Made by a program: the position numbers and the translations under genes
In this document: one piece after another, positions 43,325 to 52,442 of the stretch
How the letters are laid out: every line of letters begins with the position of its first letter
Numbering within the stretch: position 1 is the first letter of the stretch
From: UBA11574 sp963752565
Lineage (GTDB): Bacteria > Desulfobacterota > Desulfobacteria > Desulfobacterales > UBA11574
DNA length: 64,000 bases
Reading direction: 5' to 3'
Assembly: GCA_963752565.1 (NCBI GenBank)
Contig: CAVVZC010000007.1
Span: forward strand, 62,001 to 126,000
Notes under the pieces: generated by a model
Databases searched by the model: none
Told to the model about the DNA's origin: nothing
The model's input: only the letters and a program-made list of their open reading frames with translations

Positions 43325-43855
43325 TCATCTTGCAACTGCGGCGAAATCGGCAATTGCAGATTTTAGGTTTAACAGACCCTCATTTTTAACATCATCTGCA
43401 GCGATGCATATTTTACGTGTTTTGTCGCCCGTAAGTTCAAAGTGTATGTTTATTGAATCGGGTGAAAGCTTTTGCTCGATTCTGTCCGCCCATTCGATGG
43501 CCACAATGCCGTTCGTGTGGAGTATCTCATAAAGACCGATATCTTCCATATCCATGGGATCTGAAATGCGATAGAGGTCGACGTGAAACAGGGGATATCG
43601 ACCGGGATATTCATTGATTAACGTGTAAGATGGGCTGGTGATGTAATAACCATCCGGAACTTCAAGACCTCTGGCCAGTCCCTGGACAAAGGAGGTCTTT
43701 CCGCTTCCCAGATCACCGGTTAAAGCCAACACCGTTCCACCTGTCATGGCTGTGCCGATAATTTTTCCCAGTTTTTTGGTTTCATCGACGGAACGAGTTG
43801 TTAGCTGATATTTGAAAGTTGATAATAGCTCAGTCACAAAGATACGAAGCCTCAA
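43325..43855 (-). CDS. tsaE: tRNA threonylcarbamoyl adenosine modification ATPase TsaE
   Basis: A 176-residue TsaE that would drive turnover of the TsaBD complex in t6A37 tRNA modification. Walker A is visible as ALTGDLGSGKTSFVQGLARG, followed by SPSYTLINEYPGRYPLFHVD, LYRISDPMDMEDIGLYE and IVAIEWADRIE. All are family hallmarks. The tail after residue 145 is longer than in many TsaE proteins and carries repetitive Ala/Asp residues. It lies 30 bases after the NAD(P)HX repair gene, in the same operon. Confidence 0.94.
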   Translation of the reverse strand: MRLRIFVTELLSTFKYQLTTRSVDETKKLGKIIGTAMTGGTVLALTGDLGSGKTSFVQGLARGLEVPDGYYITSPSYTLINEYPGRYPLFHVDLYRISDPMDMEDIGLYEILHTNGIVAIEWADRIEQKLSPDSINIHFELTGDKTRKICIAADDVKNEGLLNLKSAIADFAAVAR

Positions 43856-43885
43856 GGATTATAAAATCGTTACACGATATTATTT

Positions 43886-45439
43886 TTAGATGCTTTCGAC
43901 CAGTTTTTTAATCGCTTTGGGCAGGGTGTTCATCACGTCCGCCGCCAGATAACCGAAAGGACCTTGGTTTTTGGCCAGAGAATCGGCTGCTGCACCGTGG
44001 AGATAGACACCGGCATGGGCGGCAAGTTCAGGTGAATGTCCCTGTGCGATAAAGCCGGCGATGACTCCGGTCAGAACGTCTCCCATACCACCGGATGCCA
44101 TTCCTGGATTGCCGGTGGGGTTAATGAAAACCCTGCCGTCTGGATGGGCGATAACCGTTCTGGCCCCCTTTAACACAACATGGACATTGAACTTTTGTGC
44201 AAAATCACGGGCACATTTGATGCGGTCTTTTTGAACGTCGGCTGCAGTTGTACTTATAAGCCGTGCCATTTCTCCGGGATGCGGCGTCAGAACGATGGGA
44301 GTGTCGAGATCTTTCAATATGTCGGTATGACCGGCAAGGATGTTCAATCCATCCGCATCAATAACCATCGGTTTGGTGTTCTCTTGAAGCAGGTGCTGAA
44401 AAAGCGTTTTAGTTTCTGGGGCTGTGCCGATGCCGGGCCCAATGGCAAGACATTTTTTGTCGGAAAGAAGATCCATAATTCTGTTAAATGATGCTTCACC
44501 AAGAATACCTTTAGCGGTTTCAGGCAGCGGATCTGTCATGACCTCAATCACCTGAGGCTCTACAACAGGGTTTAAGCTGTCCGGGATTCCAAGGGTCACG
44601 AGGCCGGCCCCGGCCCGCATGGCTGAAGTGGCCGTCATGGCAGCTGCTCCGGTTTTGCCTGGTGAACCTGCTATGACCAGAAGATGGCCGGTGTGCCCCT
44701 TGTGGGCATCTGAAGGCCTGGGATAAAAAACAGCACGGATCAGATTCGGCGTTAACAAGTATTGCAGGGGAGCGACATCGTTTGCAATATGGGGTGGAAC
44801 CCCAATATCGATAATTTTCAGATTTCCGGTATAATCAGCACCGGGAAAGAGAAAGTGACCGGTTTTGGCAAAGGCAAACGTTGCCGTGGCATCGGCTCGG
44901 ACACAGGTGCCGCATGGCCGGCCTGTATCCGAGTTCAGGCCGGAAGGTATATCCACTGCAAAAACCGGTTTGTTTGATTGATTGATGAAGTCTATCACAT
45001 CTCTAAAAAATCCTTTCACATCGGATCGCAGACCGGTTCCGAGGATTGCATCAATCCAGATCGCCTCATGACGCATCGCAGTTTCATGTTCTGAAAAAGA
45101 TTCTGCGTCCGGTATTTCAATAACAGGGACTTCCAGAAAGGGAAGGAGCTTGAGGTTGGCGGCAGCATCTCCCGAGACCTTTTGACGTTCTGAAAGAAGA
45201 TAAACGGTAACGCTTATTTTCTTTTGAGCCAGATATCGGGCAATAACAAAACCGTCTCCACCATTGTTTCCTCGACCTGCGATCACACCAATCTTTTTAT
45301 TTTCAGCACCCTTAAATTGTTCCAGAAAAAATTGGGTTGCCCCCCGACCGGCATTCTCCATCAGAATTCTGCCGGGAAGACCAAACGATTCGATGGTCGA
45401 ACGATCCATCTTCTGCATTTCATTTGCGGTTACAAGATA
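43886..45439 (-). CDS. nnr: Bifunctional NAD(P)HX epimerase / ADP-dependent dehydratase
   Basis: A 517-residue fusion of the NnrE epimerase (YjeF_N) and NnrD dehydratase (carbohydrate kinase-like) domains that repairs hydrated NAD(P)H. The N-part has YLVTANEMQKMDRSTIESFG, IGVIAGRGNNGGDGFVIARY and DIPSGLNSDTG. The C-part, from about residue 225, has HKGHTGHLLVIAGSPGKTGA, MRAGAGLVTLGIP, VIDADGLNIL and NPGMASGGMGDVLTGVIAG. I start at 45439 because GGGAGAGGAAA precedes it; the ATG eleven codons upstream lacks a ribosome site. Between it and pdxJ, relatives often carry acpS, which is absent here. Confidence 0.94.
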   Translation of the reverse strand, partial: YLVTANEMQKMDRSTIESFGLPGRILMENAGRGATQFFLEQFKGAENKKIGVIAGRGNNGGDGFVIARYLAQKKISVTVYLLSERQKVSGDAAANLKLLPFLEVPVIEIPDAESFSEHETAMRHEAIWIDAILGTGLRSDVKGFFRDVIDFINQSNKPVFAVDIPSGLNSDTGRPCGTCVRADATATFAFAKTGHFLFPGADYTGNLKIIDIGVPPHIANDVAPLQYLLTPNLIRAVFYPRPSDAHKGHTGHLLVIAGSPGKTGAAAMTATSAMRAGAGLVTLGIPDSLNPVVEPQVIEVMTDPLPETAKGILGEASFNRIMDLLSDKKCLAIGPGIGTAPETKTLFQHLLQENTKPMVIDADGLNILAGHTDILKDLDTPIVLTPHPGEMARLISTTAADVQKDRIKCARDFAQKFNVHVVLKGARTVIAHPDGRVFINPTGNPGMASGGMGDVLTGVIAGFIAQGHSPELAAHAGVYLHGAAADSLAKNQGPFGYLAADVMNTLPKAIKKLVESI

Positions 45440-45515
45440 CATTTTCCTCTCCCAAAAGTGCTTGCGGAGCATGCAACATATATTGATGATTTCGAATTTT
45501 TCGACTTAATTATTG

Positions 45516-46235
45516 TTAAAGTTCTTTGATGAGTGTCAACATCTCTTTAACAGCCTTTTTGATACCCACAAGTGCCGCCCTTGAGACAATACTGTGACCG
45601 ATGCTGAATTCATCGATTTCGTGGAGGCCTTTAAAAGTCTTTATTGTAGTGTAACACAGACCATGGCCGGCATTGATGCCCAATCTCAACTTGTGTGCAA
45701 ATTTTACGGCGTTGACGATATCGGAAAAAGCCCGCTCTCTTTTTTGAGTTGTTTTGGCATCGCAGAATATGCCTGTATGTATCTCCACCATGGCTGCGTT
45801 TATTTGGTGGGCAACTTTAATCTGATCAGGATCAGGATCAATGAAGATACTTACAGGAATACCGCTGTCTTGAATCGTACCGACAGTTTCAGCAATCGCA
45901 TTTTTATACGAGATTAAGTCCAATCCGCCTTCGGTGGTCAACTCTTCCCGTTTTTCCGGAACCAGTGTGACAACATCAGGTTGTACTTCAAGAGCAATCC
46001 CAATCATTTCATTGTTCGAAGCCATCTCCAGTATAAGTTTTGTCTGAACAACCTTTCTCAATATCCTAAGGTCACGGTCCTGGATGTGCCGTCTATCTTC
46101 CCTTAAGTGAACCACAATCCCGTCTGCCCCGGCCAGTTCCGCCAGAATTGCTGCTGCCACAGGATCGGGATAGCTGCTTTTTCTGGCTTCTCTCAATGTT
46201 GCAACATGATCAACGTTTACCGCTAATCCAGCCAT
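45516..46235 (-). CDS. pdxJ: Pyridoxine 5'-phosphate synthase
   Basis: A 239-residue PdxJ TIM barrel that condenses 1-deoxyxylulose 5-phosphate and aminoacetone phosphate to pyridoxine phosphate. The usual N-terminus MAGLAVNVDHVATLREAR is present, as are VVHLREDRRHIQDRDL, LEMASNNEMIG, VTLVPEKREELTTEGGLD and LGINAGHGLCY, with the final IDEFSIGHSIVSRAALVG. The His in NVDHV and the Glu in REELTTEGG are key family residues. The gene is near full length. It is 76 bases upstream of the nnr start. Confidence 0.96.
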   Translation of the reverse strand: MAGLAVNVDHVATLREARKSSYPDPVAAAILAELAGADGIVVHLREDRRHIQDRDLRILRKVVQTKLILEMASNNEMIGIALEVQPDVVTLVPEKREELTTEGGLDLISYKNAIAETVGTIQDSGIPVSIFIDPDPDQIKVAHQINAAMVEIHTGIFCDAKTTQKRERAFSDIVNAVKFAHKLRLGINAGHGLCYTTIKTFKGLHEIDEFSIGHSIVSRAALVGIKKAVKEMLTLIKEL

Positions 46236-46467
46236 TAATAAACCTCCATTGTGTCTAAGTAAATGTATTCGTAAAGACGGTCAGGTATTTATAACTTGGT
46301 TTGTTCATTCTATGTATGCAAACTTCAAACTTTTGGACTTCAGCTTATACGGGTTAGTGTCCAGATAAAAATACGTCGTCGTGTTTAAGAATTAGAGTAC
46401 TAAGTGCCTTTGTGGCAAATATTTTTAATTCTGTAGGTATTAGGAGCCGGAAGCCCGCTCATCGGGG

Positions 46468-46905
46468 TTAAGATTTAATCAATTTCAAAATTTCGTCACT
46501 CTTTTTTCCCATCTTGTCAGCTTCCTGTTCAGACTTTTCATGATCATATCCCAATAAATGAAGAATTCCGTGCACCAGAAGCTGTGTAAAACGTTCTTCC
46601 ACACTGATTTCGATACGTTTCCCCTCTTTCTCAGCGGTTTCAATGGAAATAACCACATCGCCAAGAAGTTCTGGGTTGATGTTCGAAAACGGGTCTGTGC
46701 GCATGGGGAAGGCGATAACATTTGTGGGGCCGTATCGACGAAGATATTTTTTATTGAGTATTGCGATTTGGGGATCATCAACGATCAAAATAGAAAGCTC
46801 TGCGTCATGACAGGCCAAGGCGTTTAAGATGTCTCTGGTTTTTTGTTGAATTGATGCCATCGATATCTTGTACTTCTTTTGCCTGTTGTCTATCAAAACT
46901 TTCAT
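46468..46905 (-). CDS. ybeY: Endoribonuclease YbeY (16S rRNA maturation)
   Basis: A 145-residue zinc-dependent endoribonuclease acting on the 3' end of 16S rRNA and in ribosome quality control. The metal motif is HGILHLLGYDHEKSEQEADK (the H3XH5XH pattern). LNKKYLRRYGPTNVIAFPM and the ELLGDVVISIETA strand are standard. The chosen start (MKVLIDNRQKKYKI) has GGAAAAA before it and matches relatives. It overlaps the preceding 7TM-HD gene by 101 bases, in another frame, so the C-terminus of that gene is encoded within ybeY. Confidence 0.95.
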   Translation of the reverse strand: MKVLIDNRQKKYKISMASIQQKTRDILNALACHDAELSILIVDDPQIAILNKKYLRRYGPTNVIAFPMRTDPFSNINPELLGDVVISIETAEKEGKRIEISVEERFTQLLVHGILHLLGYDHEKSEQEADKMGKKSDEILKLIKS

Positions 46906-49201
46906 TTTTTCCTATTCCGTTGGTCAAAAGTTGTTTCTCAGGATATTCAATGCGATGATGGTGTATTCCATTTAATATTTTATTGAAACTCTTTGCGATG
47001 TTATGCAGATCTTTCAGCGTTAGTTCACAATTGTCCAATTGACCGTCCGAGAAGATTTTGTTTATTATATTTTGTACCAGCCCCAGAATTCTGGCTGGTG
47101 TTGGGTTTGCAAGGGTTCTGGATGCAGCTTCAACCGCATCTGCCAGCATGACCAGCCCGGCTTCTCTGGTCTGAGGTTTTGGTCCGGGATATCTGAAATC
47201 GTCGATATTTACTCCATTTCCGCCTTTGAGCTGCTTTGCTTTTTCGTAAAAATAGCGAATAAGGCTTGTACCGTGGGATTGCCTGATGGTTTCAATGATG
47301 GTAGAACCCAGTTTGTTTTGCTTGGCTATCTCCACGCCGTCTTTAATGTGAGCGATGAGGATAAGACTTGACATGGAGGGTGCAAGTTTGTCGTGTCTAT
47401 TCACTCCATCAGCCTGGTTTTCAATAAAATACAATGGCTTTTTGATCTTGCCGATATCGTGAAAATAACCACAAACCTTTGCAAGTGACGGATTGGCACC
47501 GATTTCAGATGCCGCAGCTTCAACCATGGTTCCGACAATGACCGAATGATGATACGTTCCCGGCGCTTCCAGCATAAGTCTTCGAAGGATCGGTTGATCG
47601 AGGTTTGCAAGTTCTAGAAGTTTAATGTCTGTGGTATAGTCAAATGCAATTTCAACCAGCGGTGCGATGCCGGCTGTAACGATTCCTGCCCCGACCCCCC
47701 CTGAAAACGCAAACCCCCAATCCCACAAGAGTTTAAAGATTGTGGAGCCTCCTATATAAACGTCGACAACCGTAACGAGGATAACATTCAACAAGCCGAG
47801 TTTTAACCCGGCCTTTATAAAGACTTTGCGCTCCCGACAATTCTGCATCCAGTATGCCGCCATCAGACTGTTAAGAAGAAAGTAGATGAAAATATCGAAT
47901 CTGTTTTTGAATATAATCGCTGTGCCGATTGCAATTAGCATGGCAATGGGAATGGCCAATTCAATGCCCAAAAATAGACATGTGGTCATGGCACCTGCGG
48001 CAAGGGGAATACCATAAGAGATTGAATCTGCGGATATTGAAAAGGGTGTATAACGAGACACGGAATCGGCTAAAGACTCCGATATGCTGGAGATAAAGAA
48101 AAAAGTGATGAGTACGCTGGCCAAAAAGAGCAGGTTCTTGGTGTTGTTGAGATTGGGTCGATTGTGAATGCAAAGGGCATAAATGGTCATGAGGATGCAC
48201 AGAATGAAAAGCGCTGACCCAATGCAGTTTGTTAAAACTTTCTCATTCTTTACGACTTCTTGAAAGATCTTGAGTTTTAGAAGCTGGTCTTTGGTTACAC
48301 GCTCACCCTCGCGCAAAAGCATCTCACCTGCTTTTATCTTGTAAAATATCGGTTTAACTTCCGAATAGGCCTCTTTTTTCCGTTCTTCGGTTTCACTTCT
48401 GTTTAGCGTTATATTGGGCTGAATTAGTCTTTGAGCGAAATCTACCATCAAATTTCGAAGATCGTGGTCCTTGTTTTGAAGAATGGGGTGGCCGATTATT
48501 TTGACCATGGTTTTTGCCTGATCAAGACCGTAAAAGTGCTTTAAATTATAAACAAGCATTTCATTTTTTGTTTTGATATCGCTTAAAATTATGCCTCTAT
48601 CGGTTTCTTTCAGAAGAATCTCTTTATTTGCAACCACCCCATTATCGTATATTTCTTTTAAAATAGTGGAAATAAGATTTGAAATATCACTGGAGAAGGC
48701 TTCCAGTTCGAGGATTTTATAATCCGCGTCGCTGACTGAAAGGCCGATCTTTTCCTCAAAGTCGGCCTTTTTTTGCCAGATAAGGTTATGTGCTGTTAAT
48801 ATTTGTTCTTCATCTTCGGATGAGGATGTTTCCGTTTTGTTAAGGCTATCAATGCTTTTTATAGTTTCAAGCGTTACACGAAGATCATCAAAGGCTTTTT
48901 TTATTTTTTGATTGGATTTTGTGGAAATGTTTACATCATGATCGTACACCGTCAATACATTTTCTACGGCCTGTTTTCGGCTGGCTTCTGTGGCATCTTT
49001 GTCTTCGATTAAAAAATTTTTTGCGGCCTTAATATCCCTCGTTACAACATCCCCAAGTTTGTAGGAATGTTTTTTGATAACGAGATTTGGATACAGCAAA
49101 ATTGTAAAAATTATTGTAACAGCAACTAGAAGGGCCCATCGGACACTATCACTGTTGTCAATAAGTCTGTTAAAAGATATTTGAGTTTTTACAATGCTCA
49201 T
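46805..49201 (-). CDS. 7TMR-HD type HD-domain phosphohydrolase (PgpH-like)
   Basis: A 798-residue membrane protein of the PgpH/YqfF family, which hydrolyses c-di-AMP. It has a TM at about residue 21-40 and an extracytoplasmic 7TMR-HDED domain to about 320. Seven TM segments follow (about 325-515, for example GSALFILCILMTIYALC). A cytoplasmic HD domain then carries APGTYHHSVIVGTMVEAAAS and GYFHDIGKIKKPLYF, with HD at 581-582. The last 30 or so residues (QQAKEVQDIDGINSTKNQ) form a tail overlapping ybeY. The gene lies between phoH and ybeY, as in many bacteria. Confidence 0.93.
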   Translation of the reverse strand: MSIVKTQISFNRLIDNSDSVRWALLVAVTIIFTILLYPNLVIKKHSYKLGDVVTRDIKAAKNFLIEDKDATEASRKQAVENVLTVYDHDVNISTKSNQKIKKAFDDLRVTLETIKSIDSLNKTETSSSEDEEQILTAHNLIWQKKADFEEKIGLSVSDADYKILELEAFSSDISNLISTILKEIYDNGVVANKEILLKETDRGIILSDIKTKNEMLVYNLKHFYGLDQAKTMVKIIGHPILQNKDHDLRNLMVDFAQRLIQPNITLNRSETEERKKEAYSEVKPIFYKIKAGEMLLREGERVTKDQLLKLKIFQEVVKNEKVLTNCIGSALFILCILMTIYALCIHNRPNLNNTKNLLFLASVLITFFFISSISESLADSVSRYTPFSISADSISYGIPLAAGAMTTCLFLGIELAIPIAMLIAIGTAIIFKNRFDIFIYFLLNSLMAAYWMQNCRERKVFIKAGLKLGLLNVILVTVVDVYIGGSTIFKLLWDWGFAFSGGVGAGIVTAGIAPLVEIAFDYTTDIKLLELANLDQPILRRLMLEAPGTYHHSVIVGTMVEAAASEIGANPSLAKVCGYFHDIGKIKKPLYFIENQADGVNRHDKLAPSMSSLILIAHIKDGVEIAKQNKLGSTIIETIRQSHGTSLIRYFYEKAKQLKGGNGVNIDDFRYPGPKPQTREAGLVMLADAVEAASRTLANPTPARILGLVQNIINKIFSDGQLDNCELTLKDLHNIAKSFNKILNGIHHHRIEYPEKQLLTNGIGKNESFDRQQAKEVQDIDGINSTKNQRHLKRLGLS

Positions 49202-49341
49202 TGTACTAAAAAGTAACTTAGTTACTCGGCATAACCCTTACCAATGGAAATGTTACCGAAGCCTTCCCACAAGTTTAATCTCAAAGTCAGCATACCAGTA
49301 AAAAATGTCGAGTAGGATTTGTACTCCTTAATGACATAACG

Positions 49342-50322
49342 TTATTTTATTTTTTGGGCATCCAGATCTTCATATGCTTTAATGATTTTTTGGACCAATC
49401 CATGCCGTACGACATCTTTTTTTGAAAAAAAGATGAATTTTATTCCTTCTACTCCCTGCAATATATCCTTAACTTCAATGAGGCCGGAAGGTTTATCCAC
49501 AGGAAGATCAATCTGAGTAATGTCACCGGTGATAACTGCTTTTGAGCTGAATCCAATCCTTGTCAGAAACATCTTCATCTGTTCAGACGTCGTATTTTGA
49601 GCTTCATCTAAAATGACAAAAGAATCATTTAATGTTCGTCCGCGCATGAAAGCCAAAGGTGCAACTTCGATAACGCCTTGTTCTATCAGGTTGGATACCT
49701 TTTCAAACTGCATCATATCGTGGAGCGCGTCGTAAAGTGGTCGGAGATAGGGATCTACTTTTTGGGCCAGATCTCCGGGTAAAAATCCCAGCGCTTCACC
49801 TGCCTCCACAGCGGGCCTTGTAAGGATGATGCGATTCACCTTTCCCTTTGCAAATGCTGCAACCGCCATGGCCATGGCAAGATACGTTTTACCTGTTCCT
49901 GCCGGTCCTATTCCGAAAACCATGTCTGAACTTCGGATGGCATCTATGTATTCCTTTTGAGCTTGGCTTTTGGGTATTACGGGGCGTTTTTTGGAAGTGA
50001 TGTAAACCGTATCCAAGAAAATATCTTTAAGTTTAATGCGGTCGTCACCACTCAAAATTCTGACTGCATATTCGACATCATTTGGATAGATGGGATAACC
50101 ATCTTTTAGCAGTCCATAAAGTTGTTTGAGTATCTTTTTCGCCAGGTTTTCAGCAATGCTGTCTCCCTGGATGAATATCGTATTACCTCTTGCGTGAATG
50201 GAGACATCTGTTAATTCTGCAATTTTTTGTAGGTTGCTGTTATATTCGCCGAAAAGTTGACTTGCCAGATTAATATCTGAAAAAATCAATCTGGTTTTAT
50301 TATTTTCGGAAATTACGTCCAT
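49342..50322 (-). CDS. phoH: PhoH-family ATPase
   Basis: A 326-residue PhoH-like protein with an N-terminal single-strand nucleic acid-binding (KH-like) part (NLQKIAELTDVSIHARGNTIF) and a C-terminal helicase-like ATPase. Walker A is GIGPAGTGKTYLAMAMA (about 137-153), with IILTRPAVEAGEALGFLPGD next, Walker B FVILDEAQNTTSEQMKMFLT, and ITGDITQIDLP. The family joins RNA processing and ribosome maturation. It begins the conserved series leading to lysC. A divergent cvpA gene starts about 350 bases upstream. The start is ATG at 50322. Confidence 0.95.
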   Translation of the reverse strand: MDVISENNKTRLIFSDINLASQLFGEYNSNLQKIAELTDVSIHARGNTIFIQGDSIAENLAKKILKQLYGLLKDGYPIYPNDVEYAVRILSGDDRIKLKDIFLDTVYITSKKRPVIPKSQAQKEYIDAIRSSDMVFGIGPAGTGKTYLAMAMAVAAFAKGKVNRIILTRPAVEAGEALGFLPGDLAQKVDPYLRPLYDALHDMMQFEKVSNLIEQGVIEVAPLAFMRGRTLNDSFVILDEAQNTTSEQMKMFLTRIGFSSKAVITGDITQIDLPVDKPSGLIEVKDILQGVEGIKFIFFSKKDVVRHGLVQKIIKAYEDLDAQKIK

Positions 50323-50670
50323 TTTTCAGGGTTGAGCAGATGCTCTGATTCGTTTTAAAGGTCTTGTAGGAATCTCTATACGCTATGTAATATTGATGAA
50401 TTCATAAAAAGTCAATTCCATAATTTAATACACGTGGACAAAAGAAAATTTCTTGACTCAAAATATCTGCTTTGTTAGTTTTCAGCAATACATATTTCAG
50501 CAATCACATCTTTTTGATATTGATGATATTTTTGCTAATTTCGACAATAATTTGGTTTTGCTCGATATCGCACCGAAAGGAATTTTTTAAGCGCTCATGG
50601 TATATGACGCTTTTTAAGAAATCTTATTTGCAAAACCATAGCATCCTAAGCGATGCTAAATGGGAGTACC
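50323..50670. other. Divergent intergenic region phoH/cvpA
   Basis: A 348-base divergent region that must hold the promoters of both phoH and cvpA. It is AT-rich, and I could not fix a convincing -10/-35 pair. The only ribosome site is AATGGGAGTACC for cvpA. Confidence 0.4.
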
Positions 50671-51195
50671 ATGAATTTTTTTGATATCATCACCATTATG
50701 ATTTTGGCTTATTGTATCATAAGAGGTGTTTTCAGAGGTCTATTAAAGGAATTGTCTTCTATCATCGGCGTGTTTGGCGGATTCTATGCTGCTTTTACCT
50801 ATTATATGGTGGTTGCAAAACCCCTATCAAAATGGATTTCCAATACCGGATACCTCAATATATTGAGTTTCCTCATTATATTTGGTGTCGTTTTTCTAAT
50901 TATCAGCATATTGGGTGTGATTATCAATTACCTGCTTAAACTGGCTTTATTGGGCTGGATGGATCGTTTTTCCGGTGCCTTATTCGGCGCATTGAAAGGA
51001 CTGCTTATTGTTTCAGTGTTGTTAATTGCGCTCACCGCCTTTCTTCCAAAAGGCTCACCTTTCATTAAAGATTCCCTACTTTCTCCCCATATAACGCTAA
51101 TCTCAGAAAAAATGGCCAAGGTTGTTTCCAAAGATATGAAGCACGATTTTATGGCCAAGATATCGGAATTAAAAAAGATCTGGAAAAAACATTAA
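50671..51195 (+). CDS. cvpA: CvpA family membrane protein
   Basis: A 174-residue CvpA protein. Four TM segments are visible, beginning FFDIITIMILAYCIIRGVFR, then LKELSSIIGVFGGFYAAF, LNILSFLIIFGVVFLIISIL and FGALKGLLIVSVLLIALTAF. The motif GxxRG near the start and LLAxxLPxxSP-like end (LPKGSPFIKDSLLSP) fit. CvpA proteins act in envelope processes or colicin V production. GGGAGTACC before the ATG at 50671 sets the start, while the ATG at 50653 has none. It is followed by mazG at about 140 bases. Confidence 0.9.
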   Translation: MNFFDIITIMILAYCIIRGVFRGLLKELSSIIGVFGGFYAAFTYYMVVAKPLSKWISNTGYLNILSFLIIFGVVFLIISILGVIINYLLKLALLGWMDRFSGALFGALKGLLIVSVLLIALTAFLPKGSPFIKDSLLSPHITLISEKMAKVVSKDMKHDFMAKISELKKIWKKH

Positions 51196-51336
51196 TCATT
51201 GACCCAAGTTTCGCACCCTTAATTTTAAGCAACGCCAAAACAGTGCGGCGGGCCGGAAAATTTTTTAATGTAAAATTATGTAAATGAGAGGGTTAAACAG
51301 ATAAAAGCCGCATGAGCCCATATAGGGAAAACTGAA

Positions 51337-52128
51337 ATGGAAATTGAAGCCATTATCGATTTGATAGAGACGTTAAGGGGGGAAAAGGGTTGTCCCTGGG
51401 ACAAGAAGCAAACACCGCAAACCATTCTGGCGTATCTGTTGGAAGAAACATACGAACTCATGGATGCAGTTGAATCCGGCGATCCGGCGGAAGTCTGTGG
51501 AGAACTTGGGGATGTATTGTTTCATATATTTTTTCTTGTAAGTCTTTTCCGGGAGATGGGTCAATTTGGTATCAAGGATGTTGTCGATCTAAACGTAAAG
51601 AAAATGATTCACCGCCACCCCCATGTTTTTGGCAATGACAACGTCGACAGTGCAAATGAAGTCAGAAAACGGTGGTATAGAATTAAAATGGAAGAAAAAG
51701 ACCTTTCTTCGGAGACGTCAATTCTGGACTCCATCCCTTCAAATCTTCCGGCCTTGATGCGTGCTTACAGAATTTCCGACCGGGCAGCCAGAACAGGATT
51801 TGACTGGGAAGATATATCCGGTGTTATGAAAAAGGTCGAAGAAGAATGGTCTGAGCTAAAAACGGTGTTGAAAAAACAAAAACAATCTCCAGAAGATCAT
51901 ACCCGGGTGGCGCTGGAATTTGGTGACGTTCTCTTTACACTCGTAAATGTAGCCCGGTTTGCAAATATCCATCCTGAAACCGCGTTGAGAGATTCCACTA
52001 AAAAGTTTGAAAGGCGCTTTAGGTATATGGAAAAGCGAATTTCAAAGGGACAAAAAGATATACGATCGGTTTCTCAAGAGGAGAAGGATGTTTTGTGGGA
52101 GGAGGCTAAAGACAGTATCGATTTTTGA
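51337..52128 (+). CDS. mazG: MazG nucleoside triphosphate pyrophosphohydrolase
   Basis: A 263-residue tandem MazG that hydrolyses (d)NTPs, and ppGpp-related functions are known in E. coli. The first EExxE...ED-type motif is visible in LLEETYELMDAVESGDPAEV then CGELGDVLFHIFFLV. The second is in KKVEEEWSELKTVL then ALEFGDVLFTLVNVARF. The N-terminal KGCPWDKKQTPQTILAYLLE box is the family signature. The length fits the two-domain bacterial form. The frame ends at TGA 52126-52128 and runs into the kinase relic. Confidence 0.95.
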   Translation: MEIEAIIDLIETLRGEKGCPWDKKQTPQTILAYLLEETYELMDAVESGDPAEVCGELGDVLFHIFFLVSLFREMGQFGIKDVVDLNVKKMIHRHPHVFGNDNVDSANEVRKRWYRIKMEEKDLSSETSILDSIPSNLPALMRAYRISDRAARTGFDWEDISGVMKKVEEEWSELKTVLKKQKQSPEDHTRVALEFGDVLFTLVNVARFANIHPETALRDSTKKFERRFRYMEKRISKGQKDIRSVSQEEKDVLWEEAKDSIDF

Positions 52129-52278
52129 GAGACTCTACCGGGTCGATAAGGCCCGAAGCCATCAGCTTGTCGGTAAGGGCCTTTTCCTTGGCATTGTCAA
52201 GCACATCGCCCATGCCCACTGCGGCCGTGTCTTCGTTGATAGCATCCCTGGGGAAGGAAGCACCTGCTCTATGTATCC
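52129..52278 (+). pseudogene. C-terminal relic of a PhoR-type histidine kinase
   Basis: In the frame that runs across the mazG stop, the sequence reads FERLYRVDKARSHQL, VGKGLFLGIVKHIAHAHCGR and VFVDSIPGEGST, then CSMYP. This is the G-box end of a HATPase_c domain of PhoR-like kinases (RVDKARSxxxGGTGLGLAIVKH in intact ones). It then joins the MITE-like element at 52279. No N-terminal part is present, so this is a scrap of a lost gene next to mazG. Confidence 0.7.
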
Positions 52279-52422
52279 TGAGACCTTTGAAAAATGTTCA
52301 ATTTTATTCAAGACCAAGGCAGGAGAAAATTTTAACCACAGACATACATTAAGTATTTCGAGGATTAAAATTTGAGCCTAACGCCGGGATTGGGCAAAAG
52401 GGGGCGTTTTTCAAAGGTCTCA
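52279..52422. mobile_element. MITE-like element with 16-bp perfect terminal inverted repeats
   Basis: The 144-base element begins TGAGACCTTTGAAAAA and ends with its exact reverse complement TTTTTCAAAGGTCTCA. No gene is inside. TCC flanks both ends, compatible with a 3-bp target duplication. It sits at the end of the histidine kinase relic. I see only one copy in the window. Confidence 0.7.
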
Positions 52423-52442
52423 TCCTCCGATGAAAACATCAT

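Noticed and set aside
43112..49314. Word AAAAATGTCGAGTA shared by two gaps (43112 and 49298)
   Set aside because: Only two short near-identical copies; too little to define an element.
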